This document shows positions 33,975 to 42,892 of a DNA stretch of 64,000 nt, piece after piece. The position numbers and the translations under genes are program-made. The stretch is from Luteimonas sp. MC1825 (GTDB taxonomy: Bacteria; Pseudomonadota; Gammaproteobacteria; Xanthomonadales; Xanthomonadaceae). The notes under the pieces were generated by a model, which was given only the letters and a program-made list of their open reading frames with translations, was not told the DNA's origin and made no database searches. The stretch covers positions 1,178,001-1,242,000 of the forward strand of contig NZ_CP061714.1 of NCBI RefSeq assembly GCF_014764385.1. The letters are read 5' to 3'. Position 1 is the stretch's first letter; the number at the start of each line of letters is the position of its first letter.

Positions 33975-35405
33975 TCATCCCACGCCACGCCTTGCGCCCT
34001 GTTTCAGCTGCGTGAACGCCTCGAGCGCATCGCGCCGGCTGTCTGCCAGGTCCACGATCGGACGCCGCGGATAGTGCCCGGTGCGGATGCCCGCCATCTC
34101 CCACGGCGCATGCCGCGCCTTCGCCGGAAAGCCGCGCAGCTCCGGCACCCAACGCGCGATGTATTCGCCCTTGGGGTCGAACTTCTGCGCCTGCAGCACC
34201 GGATTGAACACGCGGAAGTAGGGCGCGGCATCCACGCCGGTGCCGGCGACCCACTGCCAGCCGAGCGTGTTGTTGGCGAGGTCGGCATCGACCAGCGTGT
34301 CCCAGAACCAGCGCGCGCCGTGGCGCCAGTGCATGCGCAGGTTCTTGGTGAGGAAACTGGCGACGATCATGCGCACGCGGTTGTGCATCCAGCCGGTGGC
34401 CCAGAGCTCGCGCAGGCCGGCATCGATGATCGGCACGCCGGTCTGGCCGCGCTGCCAGGCGTGCAGCAGGTCGGGCGTGGGTTCCGCCCAGGCGAAGTCG
34501 GCGAAGCGCGGGTTGAAGTCGGTGTCGGGGGTGTGCGGGAAGTGGTGCAGCACGTGGTGGGCGAACTCGCGCCAGCCGAGCTCGCGCACGTAGGCGGCGC
34601 GTTCGTCTTCGTGGCCGGCATTGGCAAGCGCGTCGACGATCCGCCAGGGGGCGATTTCGCCGAAGTGCAGGTGTGGCGACATGCGCGAGGTGAGCGATCG
34701 GTCGGGGCGGTCGCGGCCGTCGCGATAGTCATGCAGGCCCTCGGCGGCGAATGCGCGCACGGCGGCATCGGCGCCATGTTCGCCGGGGGTCCAGGTATTC
34801 CAGAAGCCGGCGTCCCAGCGGGGCGATGGCTGCAGGCCGAGGGAGTCGAGCGTGACTTCGCCGGGAAGGGCATCGTCGAATGATGGGAGCCGGTAGGGCG
34901 CGTCGAGCAGGCGCGGCGGATTCCACTGCGCGAGTGCGGCCTTCCAGTAGGGGGTGAACACGCGGTAGGGATCGCCGGTGCGCGTTTCGACCTGCCAGGG
35001 TTCGAACAGCAGGCTGCCGTTGTACGCATCGGCGCGCAGGCCGTCGCGACGCAGTTCGCGGCGGACGTGGGTGTCGCGCGCGTCGATCGCGGGTTCGTGG
35101 CGGCGGTTCCAGAACACCGCGGACGCCCCGGAGGAGGCGGCCGCGGCACGCAGCGAGGGGAGGGAATCGCCGCGAAACACATGCAGGCGGGATCCGCGTT
35201 GGCGCAGGTCGGCATCGAGCGCGGCAAGCGCGCGGTGCCGCCAGGCATCCGATGCGGCGCCGGGCGCCCACGCGCCTTCTTCCTGTGGCGCGTGGACGTA
35301 GACCGGTACCGGTGTGAGGCCGGCGTTGAGCGCGGCCTGCAGGGCCGGGTTGTCCCGCAGGCGCAGGTCGTTGCGGAACCAGACCAGCGCTGCGGGGCGC
35401 GACAT
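33975..35405 (-). CDS. phrB: Deoxyribodipyrimidine photolyase (class I)
   Basis: 476 residues. Repairs UV-induced cyclobutane dimers with FADH and an antenna chromophore. The N-terminal photolyase domain begins LVWFRNDLRLRDNPAL. The FAD-binding domain has SRMSPHLHFGEIAPWRI, LGWREFAHHVLHHFP, the WMHNRVRMIVASFLTKNL helix and DADLANNTLGWQWVAGTGVDAAPYFRVFNP. The CTGATG overlap with the DUF378 gene indicates co-transcription from the FAS1 gene side. The start at 35405 gives the family N-terminus. Confidence 0.93.
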   Translation of the reverse strand: MSRPAALVWFRNDLRLRDNPALQAALNAGLTPVPVYVHAPQEEGAWAPGAASDAWRHRALAALDADLRQRGSRLHVFRGDSLPSLRAAAASSGASAVFWNRRHEPAIDARDTHVRRELRRDGLRADAYNGSLLFEPWQVETRTGDPYRVFTPYWKAALAQWNPPRLLDAPYRLPSFDDALPGEVTLDSLGLQPSPRWDAGFWNTWTPGEHGADAAVRAFAAEGLHDYRDGRDRPDRSLTSRMSPHLHFGEIAPWRIVDALANAGHEDERAAYVRELGWREFAHHVLHHFPHTPDTDFNPRFADFAWAEPTPDLLHAWQRGQTGVPIIDAGLRELWATGWMHNRVRMIVASFLTKNLRMHWRHGARWFWDTLVDADLANNTLGWQWVAGTGVDAAPYFRVFNPVLQAQKFDPKGEYIARWVPELRGFPAKARHAPWEMAGIRTGHYPRRPIVDLADSRRDALEAFTQLKQGARRGVG

Positions 35406-35635
35406 CAGCGGCGCAGCTCGGCCCGGCCGTCGTCGGTGGCCACGCTGGCCTGCATCAGCGGCAGGATCTGCCACAGCGCGGACAGGCCGACCAGCACATA
35501 GACCAGCCGCGCCAGCATGGCGTCCTGGCCGCCGAAGATGGTGGCCACCAGGTCGAACTGGGCGGCACCGACCAGGCCCCAGTTGATGCCGCCGATGATC
35601 ACCAGCGCGAGGGTCACGATGTTGAGGACTTTCAT
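35405..35635 (-). CDS. DUF378 small membrane protein
   Basis: 76 residues with two hydrophobic helices (IVTLALVIIGGINWGLVGAA and LARLVYVLVGLSALWQIL). The IGGINWGLVG motif defines the DUF378/YuzA family. Function is unknown. It lies 34 nt after the FAS1 gene and shares one base with the photolyase start, so all three probably form one operon. Confidence 0.9.
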   Translation of the reverse strand: MKVLNIVTLALVIIGGINWGLVGAAQFDLVATIFGGQDAMLARLVYVLVGLSALWQILPLMQASVATDDGRAELRR

Positions 35636-35669
35636 GGGTGTCTCCAGTCTAACGGGGGCAGGGGATGGC

Positions 35670-36203
35670 TCAGGTACCGGGGATCAGGACCTTGTCGATC
35701 ACGTGGATGACGCCGTTGGTGGCGTTGACGTCGGCCTTCACCACCTTGGCGCCATCGACCGTCACGCCGCCGTTGGCGGCGCTGATGTCGACCGAGGCGC
35801 CGTTGACGGTCGCCGCGCTGTCCATGCCCGTGACGCGGGCGGCCGGGTAGCGGCCCGGGACCACGTGGTAGGTCAGGATGGCGACCAGCTTGGCCTTGTT
35901 CTCGGGCTTCAGCAGGTCGTCGACGGTGCCGGCCGGCAGCGCGGCAAAGGCCGCATCGGTGGGCGCGAACACGGTGAACGGGCCCTTGCCCTTGAGCGTG
36001 TCAACGAGATCCGCCGCGGTCAGGGCCGCGGCCAGGGTCTTGAACTGGCCGGCGGCCACGGCGGTGTCGACGATGTCCGACTGCGCCTTTGCGGGCTTGG
36101 CGGTGGCGGTGCCGGCGGAGCCGGCGAAGGCCAGCGGGGCGGCCAGGCCAAGGGCAAGGGCCATGGTCAGGGCGCGGAGCGGGTTGCGGTTGATGCGGGT
36201 CAT
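35670..36203 (-). CDS. Secreted fasciclin (FAS1)-domain protein
   Basis: 177 residues. The signal peptide ([15 protein letters not shown]) is followed by one FAS1 domain: [37 protein letters not shown] (H1/FAS box), [22 protein letters not shown] and [20 protein letters not shown]1 domains mediate adhesion or surface association. It is first in the FAS1-DUF378-photolyase operon, divergent from the MerR-B12 regulator gene. Confidence 0.92.
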   Translation of the reverse strand: MTRINRNPLRALTMALALGLAAPLAFAGSAGTATAKPAKAQSDIVDTAVAAGQFKTLAAALTAADLVDTLKGKGPFTVFAPTDAAFAALPAGTVDDLLKPENKAKLVAILTYHVVPGRYPAARVTGMDSAATVNGASVDISAANGGVTVDGAKVVKADVNATNGVIHVIDKVLIPGT

Positions 36204-36260
36204 CGGAGGTTCCGGGGTTGGGGTGGTGGCGCAAGTCTCCGCGCCAGGCCGTTAATCGTT

Positions 36261-36292
36261 TGTACAAGACAGTCATGTACATGTGTTGTACA
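36261..36292. promoter_or_regulatory. Three TGTACA boxes in the divergent promoter region
   Basis: TGTACA occurs at 36261-36266, 36276-36281 and 36287-36292, between the FAS1 and MerR-B12 genes. The last two are spaced 11 nt apart, the helical period reported for direct-repeat operators of CarH-type regulators. The first is 15 nt away. They probably bind the adjacent regulator, giving autoregulation and light control of the photolyase operon. Confidence 0.6.
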
Positions 36293-36301
36293 TTGCATGG
36301 C

Positions 36302-37171
36302 ATGTTCCCCGTCAAGGCCGCCGCCGAACTCAGCGGGCTCACCCCCGAAACCCTGCGTGCCTGGGAGCGCCGCCACGCGGCCGTGGTGCCGCACCGCGAC
36401 GACAAGGGCCGGCGGCTCTATGACAGCGCGATGGTGGAGCGCCTGGCGCGCCTGCATCGCCTGACCGATCGCGGCCATCCGATCCGCGACCTGGCCGCGC
36501 TGGCCGACGACGCGCTCGACCGGCTGCTGGAAGAAGGACGGCACACCGCGTACGGCGGCGTGGAAGCGCTGCCCGAACGCATGCTGGATGCGATTGCCGA
36601 GTACCAGGTGGACGTGTTCGACCGCGACCTGGCGGTGGCGATCACCACGCTGCCGCTGCCGGTGCTGATGGCGCGCGTGGTCACGCCGCTGCTGCGCGAG
36701 GTGGGCGTGCGCTGGGCCGACGGGCGCCTCGCCATTGCGCAGGAGCGCCTGGTGAGCAGCCTGCTGCGCGCGCGCCTGCTGTCGGTGCTCAACCAGCAGG
36801 CCCGCGGGTCGCGGCCGCGCGTGCTGTTTGCCACGCTGCCCGGCGAGCGCCACGAGCTGGGATTGATCGGCGCGGCGCTGCATGCCTACGAGGCCGGCGC
36901 GCCCGTGCTGTATCTCGGCACCGAGCTGCCGGCGCGTGAACTGGCGCGCGTGGCCGAGCGGCTGGGCGCGGCGGCGGTCGCGATCAGCTCGGTCGATCCC
37001 GCGCAGGCACGCAGCGCGCTGCAGGATCTGCAGCTGCTGCACGAGGTGCTGCCGCAAGGCGTGGCGGTGTGTGTGGGTGGCGCGAATGCACGCTACCTCG
37101 CCGAGGCGCTTGGCATCGCGCGGGTGCGCGCGGTGAGCGATGCGACGGAGCTGGCGCGCCACGCGGCGTGA
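36302..37171 (+). CDS. MerR-family regulator with B12-binding domain (CarH/LitR-like)
   Basis: 289 residues. An N-terminal MerR helix-turn-helix (FPVKAAAELSGLTPETLRAWERRH) is followed by a helical bundle (VGVRWADGRLAIAQERLVSSLLRARL) and a cobalamin-binding Rossmann domain with the lower-ligand His motif LPGERHELGL. CarH/LitR proteins use adenosylcobalamin as a light sensor and repress in the dark. The bundle keeps the Trp and Glu of W-x9-E but has Ala after Trp and Arg after Glu, where Thermus CarH has His. Light response may therefore differ. The ATG at 36302 is chosen from the domain start. Confidence 0.88.
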   Translation: MFPVKAAAELSGLTPETLRAWERRHAAVVPHRDDKGRRLYDSAMVERLARLHRLTDRGHPIRDLAALADDALDRLLEEGRHTAYGGVEALPERMLDAIAEYQVDVFDRDLAVAITTLPLPVLMARVVTPLLREVGVRWADGRLAIAQERLVSSLLRARLLSVLNQQARGSRPRVLFATLPGERHELGLIGAALHAYEAGAPVLYLGTELPARELARVAERLGAAAVAISSVDPAQARSALQDLQLLHEVLPQGVAVCVGGANARYLAEALGIARVRAVSDATELARHAA

Positions 37172-37228
37172 ACCCTTGCGAAGCCAGCCGGGTGTCATGA
37201 GGTCTGCTGCCGCTGACGGCGCAGCCTT

Positions 37229-37243
37229 ATAGGTACGGGCTAT
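37229..37243 (+). promoter_or_regulatory. OxyR-like half-site upstream of catalase
   Basis: ATAGGTACGGGCTAT has the ATAG-N7-CTAT form of an OxyR half-operator, including the internal T. The second half, expected 7 nt downstream (37251-37265), is poor. It sits about 110 nt before the catalase start. Confidence 0.4.
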
Positions 37244-37351
37244 CGCATCTGCCAGTCCAATTCATTGGCATTCAGGTCGATGAAGGGTGGATGATCGGGT
37301 GGACCCGTGCTGCGCCGTCTGCAGCCATTCCCTGACCAGAGGACCAGCCAG

Positions 37352-38851
37352 ATGAGCACTCCAGCCGACAAGCCGCACCCGCCCTCGACCACCGGCGCCG
37401 GCGCGCCCGCCGTGAGCGACCGCAACTCGCTGAGCATCGGGCCGGATGGCCCGATCGTGCTGCACGACGTGCACTTCCTCGAGCAGATGGCGCACTTCAA
37501 CCGCGAGAAGGTGCCGGAGCGCCAGCCGCACGCCAAGGGCGCGGGCGCGTTCGGCACGTTCGAAACCACACAGGACGTGTCGCGCTATACGAAGGCCGCG
37601 CTGTTCCAGCGGGGCGCGAAGACCGAAATGCTCGCGCGCTTCTCCACCGTCGCCGGCGAGATGGGCAGCCCCGATACCTGGCGCGACGTGCGCGGGTTTT
37701 CGCTGAAGTTCTACACCAGCGAGGGCAACTACGACCTGGTGGGCAACAACACGCCGGTGTTCTTCGTGCGCGACCCGATGAAGTTCCCGCACTTCATCCG
37801 CAGCCAGAAGCGCCTGGCCGATTCCGGGCTGCGCGACAACCACATGCAGTGGGACTTCTGGACCAACAACCCCGAATCCGCGCACCAGGTGACCTACCTG
37901 ATGGGCCCGCGTGGCCTGCCGCGCACCTGGCGGCACATGAACGGCTACGGCTCGCACACCTACATGTGGGTGAATGCCGCCGGCGAGAAGTCCTGGGTCA
38001 AGTACCACTTCCACACCCGCCAGGGCATGGGCTTCTTCAGCAACGGCGAAGCCAAGGACATGGCCGGCGCCGACGCCGACTTCCACCGCCGCGACCTGTT
38101 CGACGCCATCGCCCGCGGCGAGCATCCGCAATGGGTGATGTCGGTGCAGGTGATGCCGTATGCGGATGCCAAGGCCTACCGCATCAACCCCTTCGACCTG
38201 ACCAAGGTGTGGCCGCACGCGGACTACCCGCTGATCGAGGTCGGCACCATGACGCTCAACCGCAACCCGGAGAACTTCTTCGCGCAGATCGAGCAGGCGG
38301 CGTTCTCGCCGGGCAACACGGTGCCCGGCATCGGGCTGTCGCCGGACAAGATGCTGCTGGGCCGGGCGTTCGCCTACAACGATGCGCAGCGCAACCGCAT
38401 CGGCACCAACTTCCACCAGCTGCCGGTCAACCAGCCCAAGGTGCCGGTGAACACCTACATGTTCGACGGGCAAATGGCCTACCACCACAGTGGCAGTGCG
38501 CCGGTATACGCGACCAACAGCGGCGGTCGCCCGTGGTCGGACGAGACCGGTGCGGTCGACAACGGCTGGGAGGCCGACGGCACCATGCTGCGCAGCGCCT
38601 ACACCCTGCGCGCCGACGATGACGACTTCACCCAGCCGGGGATCCTCGTGCGCGAGGTGTTCAGCGACGCAGACCGCGATGGGCTGGTGGAAACGGTGGC
38701 CGGTGCGCTCCTCGGCGGCGTGCGCAGCCCGGTGCTGGAGCGCGCGTTCGACTACTGGAAATCGGTCGATGCCGACGTTGGCCGGCGCATCGAGGAGAAG
38801 GTGCGCAGCGGCAGCGCGCCGGAACCTGCGGCCGGCATGAGCGAAAGCTAG
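37352..38851 (+). CDS. Monofunctional haem catalase
   Basis: 499 residues, small-subunit (clade 3-like) catalase that disproportionates hydrogen peroxide. Catalytic His lies in [13 protein letters not shown], the distal Asn region in [30 protein letters not shown], and the haem-ligand Tyr in [22 protein letters not shown]-type region residues are also present. No signal peptide is seen. The ATG at 37352 follows AGAGGA. Neighbouring photolyase and MerR-B12 genes make this a photo-oxidative stress cluster. Confidence 0.95.
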   Translation: MSTPADKPHPPSTTGAGAPAVSDRNSLSIGPDGPIVLHDVHFLEQMAHFNREKVPERQPHAKGAGAFGTFETTQDVSRYTKAALFQRGAKTEMLARFSTVAGEMGSPDTWRDVRGFSLKFYTSEGNYDLVGNNTPVFFVRDPMKFPHFIRSQKRLADSGLRDNHMQWDFWTNNPESAHQVTYLMGPRGLPRTWRHMNGYGSHTYMWVNAAGEKSWVKYHFHTRQGMGFFSNGEAKDMAGADADFHRRDLFDAIARGEHPQWVMSVQVMPYADAKAYRINPFDLTKVWPHADYPLIEVGTMTLNRNPENFFAQIEQAAFSPGNTVPGIGLSPDKMLLGRAFAYNDAQRNRIGTNFHQLPVNQPKVPVNTYMFDGQMAYHHSGSAPVYATNSGGRPWSDETGAVDNGWEADGTMLRSAYTLRADDDDFTQPGILVREVFSDADRDGLVETVAGALLGGVRSPVLERAFDYWKSVDADVGRRIEEKVRSGSAPEPAAGMSES

Positions 38852-38927
38852 GGCGCGCGCGCGGCGGCATGCCGGGGCGGCCCGGTGGGCGGGGTTATCA
38901 TTGCCCTTCCCACCGGAGCCCCCTTGC

Positions 38928-39938
38928 ATGAAAGTCCTCGTCACCGGCACTGCCGGCTTCATCGGCAGCCATGTCGCCCTCAAGCTCCTTGCGCGCGGCG
39001 ACGAGGTCATCGGCTTCGACAGCCTCAACGACTACTACGACGTCAACCTGAAGAAGGCGCGCCTGGCGCGCTTCATGGATCACCCGGGCTACACCCACGT
39101 GCACGCGGACCTCGCCGACCGCGCGGCGGTGGAAGACGTGTTTGCGAAGCACAAGCCGCAGCGCGTGGTGAACCTGGCCGCGCAGGCCGGCGTGCGTTAC
39201 GCCGCGGAAAACCCGCATGTGTACGTGGCCAGCAACGTCACCGGCTTTTTGCACGTGCTGGAGGGCTGCCGCCACCATGGCGTGGAGCACCTGGTGTACG
39301 CGTCCACCAGTTCGGTGTACGGCGCCAACCGCGCCATGCCGTTCAACGAGCACCAGGGCACCGAGCACCCGCTGACCCTGTACGCGGCCACCAAGAAGGC
39401 CAACGAGATGATGGCGCACTCGTATGCGCACCTCTACGGCACCGCCACCACCGGGCTGCGGTTCTTCACCGTGTACGGGCCCTGGGGCCGGCCGGACATG
39501 GCGCTGTTCCTGTTCACCCGCGCGATCCTCGCCGGCGAGCCGATCAAGGTCTTCAACAACGGCCACCACCGCCGCAGCTTCACCTACGTCGACGACATCG
39601 TGGAAGGCGTGGTGCGCGCGCTGGACCGCGTGCCCACCGCCGACCCGGCATGGTCAGGCGAGGCGCCGGATCCGGGCACGAGCGGTGTTGCGCCGTACCG
39701 CATCTACAACATCGGCAACGAGGAGCCGGTGGAACTGCTGCGCTACATCGAGGTGCTCGAGCAGTGCCTGGGCAGGAAGGCGGTGATGGAGCTGCTGCCG
39801 CTGCAGGCCGGCGACGTGCCCGATACCGAGGCCGACGTTTCCGCGCTGGTGGCCGACGTGGGCTACCGGCCGCAGGTGGGCGTGGAGGAGGGCGTGGCGA
39901 ACTTCGTGCGCTGGTACCGCGAGTACCACGGCGCATGA
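38928..39938 (+). CDS. UDP-glucuronate 4-epimerase-like SDR
   Basis: 336 residues. NAD-binding [38 protein letters not shown] (typical of UDP-GlcA 4-epimerases, Cap1J/LspL type), catalytic Ser/Thr in STSSVYG and YxxxK in YAATKKANE. It would convert UDP-GlcA to UDP-GalA for surface polysaccharide. It overlaps galE by 4 nt. Confidence 0.9.
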   Translation: MKVLVTGTAGFIGSHVALKLLARGDEVIGFDSLNDYYDVNLKKARLARFMDHPGYTHVHADLADRAAVEDVFAKHKPQRVVNLAAQAGVRYAAENPHVYVASNVTGFLHVLEGCRHHGVEHLVYASTSSVYGANRAMPFNEHQGTEHPLTLYAATKKANEMMAHSYAHLYGTATTGLRFFTVYGPWGRPDMALFLFTRAILAGEPIKVFNNGHHRRSFTYVDDIVEGVVRALDRVPTADPAWSGEAPDPGTSGVAPYRIYNIGNEEPVELLRYIEVLEQCLGRKAVMELLPLQAGDVPDTEADVSALVADVGYRPQVGVEEGVANFVRWYREYHGA

Positions 39939-40945
39939 AGATCCTGGTCTGCGGCGGCGCCGGCTACATCGGCAGCCACACCTGCGTGGCGCTGGCCGCC
40001 CGCGGCCACGATGCGGTGATCTACGACAACTTCAGCAACAGCTCGCCGGTCGCGGTGCAGCGCATCGCCGAACTGGCCGAGCGCCCGGTGGCGCTGGTGG
40101 AGGGCGACATCCGCGACGCGGCGAAGCTCGCGGGCGCGCTGCAGGGCGTGGACGCGGTGATCCACTTCGCCGCGTTCAAGGCGGTGGGCGAAAGCTGCGA
40201 GCAGCCGCTGGCGTATTTCGAGAACAACATCGGCGGCAGCGTGACCCTGCTGCAGGCGATGGAGGCCGCGGGCGTGGCCAACCTGGTCTTCAGCTCGTCG
40301 GCCACCGTTTACGGCGACCCGGACAGCGTGCCGATCCGGGAGGACGCGCCGCTGCGCGTCACCAACCCCTATGGCCGCACCAAGCTGGTGGTCGAGGACC
40401 TGATCGGCGACCTGTGCGCGGCGCGGCCCGGCTTCAACGCGCTGCTGTTGCGCTACTTCAATCCGGTCGGCGCGCACCCCAGCGGGCGCATCGGCGAAGA
40501 CCCCGGCGGCATCCCCAACAACCTGATGCCCTACATCAGCCAGGTGGCGGTGGGCGCGCGCGACTGCCTGAGCGTGTTCGGCGGCGACTATCCGACGCCC
40601 GACGGCACCGGTGTGCGCGACTACATCCACGTGATGGACCTCGCCGAGGCGCATGTGCGCGCGGTGGAGACGCTGCGCCCGGGCTTCGGCTGCCAGGCGG
40701 TGAACCTGGGCACGGGGCAGGGCGTGAGCGTGCTGGAGCTGGTGCGCGCGTTCGAGGAAGCCTCGGGTCGCAAAGTGCCGTACCGGGTCGTGGCGCGCCG
40801 CGCCGGTGACGTGGCGATGTGCTGGGCCGACCCCTCGCGCGCGGCCGAGCTGCTCGGCTGGCGGGCCCGGCTCGACGTGCGGCGCATGTGCGAGGACGCC
40901 TGGCGCTGGCAGTCGGCGAATCCCGCGGGCTACGTGGCGGGCTGA
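39935..40945 (+). CDS. galE: UDP-glucose 4-epimerase
   Basis: 336 residues. [29 protein letters not shown], the active-site SSSATVYG and [12 protein letters not shown] (YxxxK), then [35 protein letters not shown], match GalE closely. It interconverts UDP-glucose and UDP-galactose. The ATG at 39935 overlaps the preceding stop, so the two epimerases are co-translated. Confidence 0.95.
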   Translation: MKILVCGGAGYIGSHTCVALAARGHDAVIYDNFSNSSPVAVQRIAELAERPVALVEGDIRDAAKLAGALQGVDAVIHFAAFKAVGESCEQPLAYFENNIGGSVTLLQAMEAAGVANLVFSSSATVYGDPDSVPIREDAPLRVTNPYGRTKLVVEDLIGDLCAARPGFNALLLRYFNPVGAHPSGRIGEDPGGIPNNLMPYISQVAVGARDCLSVFGGDYPTPDGTGVRDYIHVMDLAEAHVRAVETLRPGFGCQAVNLGTGQGVSVLELVRAFEEASGRKVPYRVVARRAGDVAMCWADPSRAAELLGWRARLDVRRMCEDAWRWQSANPAGYVAG

Positions 40946-41245
40946 GTTGCAGGCCACGGGGACGCTGCCGGCACTACCGGGAATGTGACGCGCATCGCAT
41001 AATCGGCACCGCGATGTGCCCTGGCGCGCCTCAACTCCGCGGCCGTCATGGCCGCGTTATGTGCACTGCACCATCATGTAAATGAACGGCTTGCGGTGCT
41101 TTCCGGGGATTTGCACGACGTGTCGATGCGGCCACGCTTCGCTGGCCGGCCTTCGGGTAAAATGCCCCGCGGATTTATTGGCGCGGAAATTGCTTTTGCA
41201 TTCCGCAACTGGAAGCGTGTGGCGCATCGGAGAGCGCAGTCGGGC
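40946..41245. other. Intergenic stretch before the WecA-like gene
   Basis: No gene is supported here. A TAAAAT hexamer (41158-41163) could be a -10 box, but no good -35 box precedes it. A small hairpin GCGGAA/TTCCGC (41183-41188 with 41201-41206) lies about 40 nt before the start codon. GC is lower than in the flanking genes, which fits a promoter and leader region. Confidence 0.4.
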
Positions 41246-42394
41246 ATGGAATCCTTGATCGAAACCGGAGTGCTGCAGGGCCTCGCCGCCGCCGCGTTGA
41301 CGTGGCTGCTGATGAAGGCGATGCATCCCTACGCGCGCCGCCTGAACCTGCTCGACTTCCCCAAGGGGCGCAAGGACCACGCGCATCCCACCGCCATCAC
41401 CGGCGGCCTGGCGATGGCGGTGGCCTTTGTCGTCGTGCTGGTCAGCGCGCGGCACAACTACGCGATGGCATCGCTGGTCTCGTTCGTCAGCGCCTCGGTG
41501 CTGCTGGTCGGCGTGGGCCTGTACGACGACCGCAACGACCTGCGCTGGTACTGGCGCATCCTCGCGCAGGTGATCGCGTCGCTGATCATGATCTATGGCG
41601 CCGGCGTGCGCGTGGAGCAGCTGGGCGCGGTGTTCGGCATGGACGACCTGGCGCTGGGTTGGCTGTCGGTGCCGTTCACGGTGTTCGCCACCATCGGCAT
41701 CATCAACGCCATCAACATGATCGACGGCGCCGACGGGCTGGCCGGCCTGCTGGTGGCGGCGTGCCTGGTGATGCTGGCGGCGGCGGCGCTCTACGCGGGC
41801 AACACCTCGCTGTCGCGCCTGGGCCTGACCATCTCCGGTGCGGTCGCCGCGTTCCTGGTCTACAACATGCGTTTCCCCTGGCAGCCGCGCGCCAAGGCGT
41901 TCATGGGCAACGCCGGCAGCGCCTTCCTGGGCCTGGTGGTGGCGTGGGTGGTGTTCCGCCTGACGCAGAACGCCAGCCATCCGGTGAACCCGGTGCTGGC
42001 GCTGTGGCTGATCCCGGTGCCGGTGATGGACTGCCTGGTGCTGACCGTGCGCCGTTCGCGCGAAGGCCGTTCGCCGTTCTCGGCGGGGCGCGACCACATT
42101 CATCACTTCATGCAGGACGGCGGCTTCGGGCCGACCCAGGCGGCGCTGCTGCTTGCGGCCTTCAGCGTGGCCTGTGGCCTGGCCGCGGGTCAGGCGATGC
42201 GTTTCGACGTGCCGCACCCGGTGATCCTGGCGACGTTCCTGCTGCTGTGCGTCGGCTGGTACTGGGTGAGCGCCGACCGGCTGCGCGCACTGGCGTTCTT
42301 CGCCGTGCTGCGCCGATTACCCGTGTTCGGCACGGCGCCGCAGCGGCCGCAATCGCGGCCTGGCGTGGATACCGTCGAGACCGACGGCGCCTGA
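41246..42394 (+). CDS. WecA-like undecaprenyl-phosphate sugar-1-phosphate transferase
   Basis: 382 residues and about eleven hydrophobic helices. The MraY/WecA superfamily motifs occur in order: GRKDHAHPTAITGGLAM, VGVGLYDDRNDL (Asp-Asp), INAINMIDGADGLAG, FMGNAGSAFLG and the His motif GRDHIHHFMQDGG. It loads GlcNAc-1-P (or a similar sugar) onto undecaprenyl phosphate to start O-antigen or EPS units. The ATG at 41246 marks the first membrane helix; the upstream frame is not conserved in character. Confidence 0.9.
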   Translation: MESLIETGVLQGLAAAALTWLLMKAMHPYARRLNLLDFPKGRKDHAHPTAITGGLAMAVAFVVVLVSARHNYAMASLVSFVSASVLLVGVGLYDDRNDLRWYWRILAQVIASLIMIYGAGVRVEQLGAVFGMDDLALGWLSVPFTVFATIGIINAINMIDGADGLAGLLVAACLVMLAAAALYAGNTSLSRLGLTISGAVAAFLVYNMRFPWQPRAKAFMGNAGSAFLGLVVAWVVFRLTQNASHPVNPVLALWLIPVPVMDCLVLTVRRSREGRSPFSAGRDHIHHFMQDGGFGPTQAALLLAAFSVACGLAAGQAMRFDVPHPVILATFLLLCVGWYWVSADRLRALAFFAVLRRLPVFGTAPQRPQSRPGVDTVETDGA

Positions 42395-42496
42395 ACCCGG
42401 GTGCCCGGCGCCACTCGAACGCCACGCAAGGCCGGTCACCGACGCTTGCTGCGTATTGCATGCTGGGGCCGCGCGCCGCGCACCCATGCCTGAACT

Positions 42497-42583
42497 GCCC
42501 GGGTGGCGAAACTGGTATACGCAAGCGACTTAAAATCGCTCGGCCGCAAGGCCATGCGGGTTCGATCCCCGCCCCGGGCACCA
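42497..42583 (+). tRNA. tRNA-Leu (UAA)
   Basis: 87-nt class II tRNA. The acceptor strand GCCCGGG (42497-42503) pairs with CCCGGGC (42573-42579), the anticodon loop CTTAAAA contains TAA, there is a long variable arm (CGGCCGCAAGGCC), the T-arm GGTTCGATCCC, discriminator A and encoded CCA. No integrase or attachment-site duplication is seen beside it. Confidence 0.95.
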
Positions 42584-42591
42584 CGCAGGCA

Positions 42592-42777
<186 letters not shown>

Positions 42778-42892
42778 TCACCGGATGGATGCGGAGCCCA
42801 TGGTGTAGCGCTTCGTGCGTTGTGGCGGCGTGACTTGCCGCGTCTGTGGGATCATGCGGCCGCGCCGCTCCGGCGTGTCATCCTGTCCCGCA

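Noticed and set aside
38885..39934. A long frame joined upstream of galE
   Set aside because: The first part is an out-of-frame translation of the UDP-glucuronate epimerase gene; galE begins at 39935.
41048..41245. Longer N-terminus for the WecA-like transferase
   Set aside because: The 66 extra residues are hydrophilic, precede the first membrane helix and include sequence with promoter-like composition; the family starts at the helix beginning at 41246.
42497..42583. tRNA-Leu as an integration site for a mobile island
   Set aside because: No integrase gene and no duplicated tRNA 3' end were found on either side within the window.
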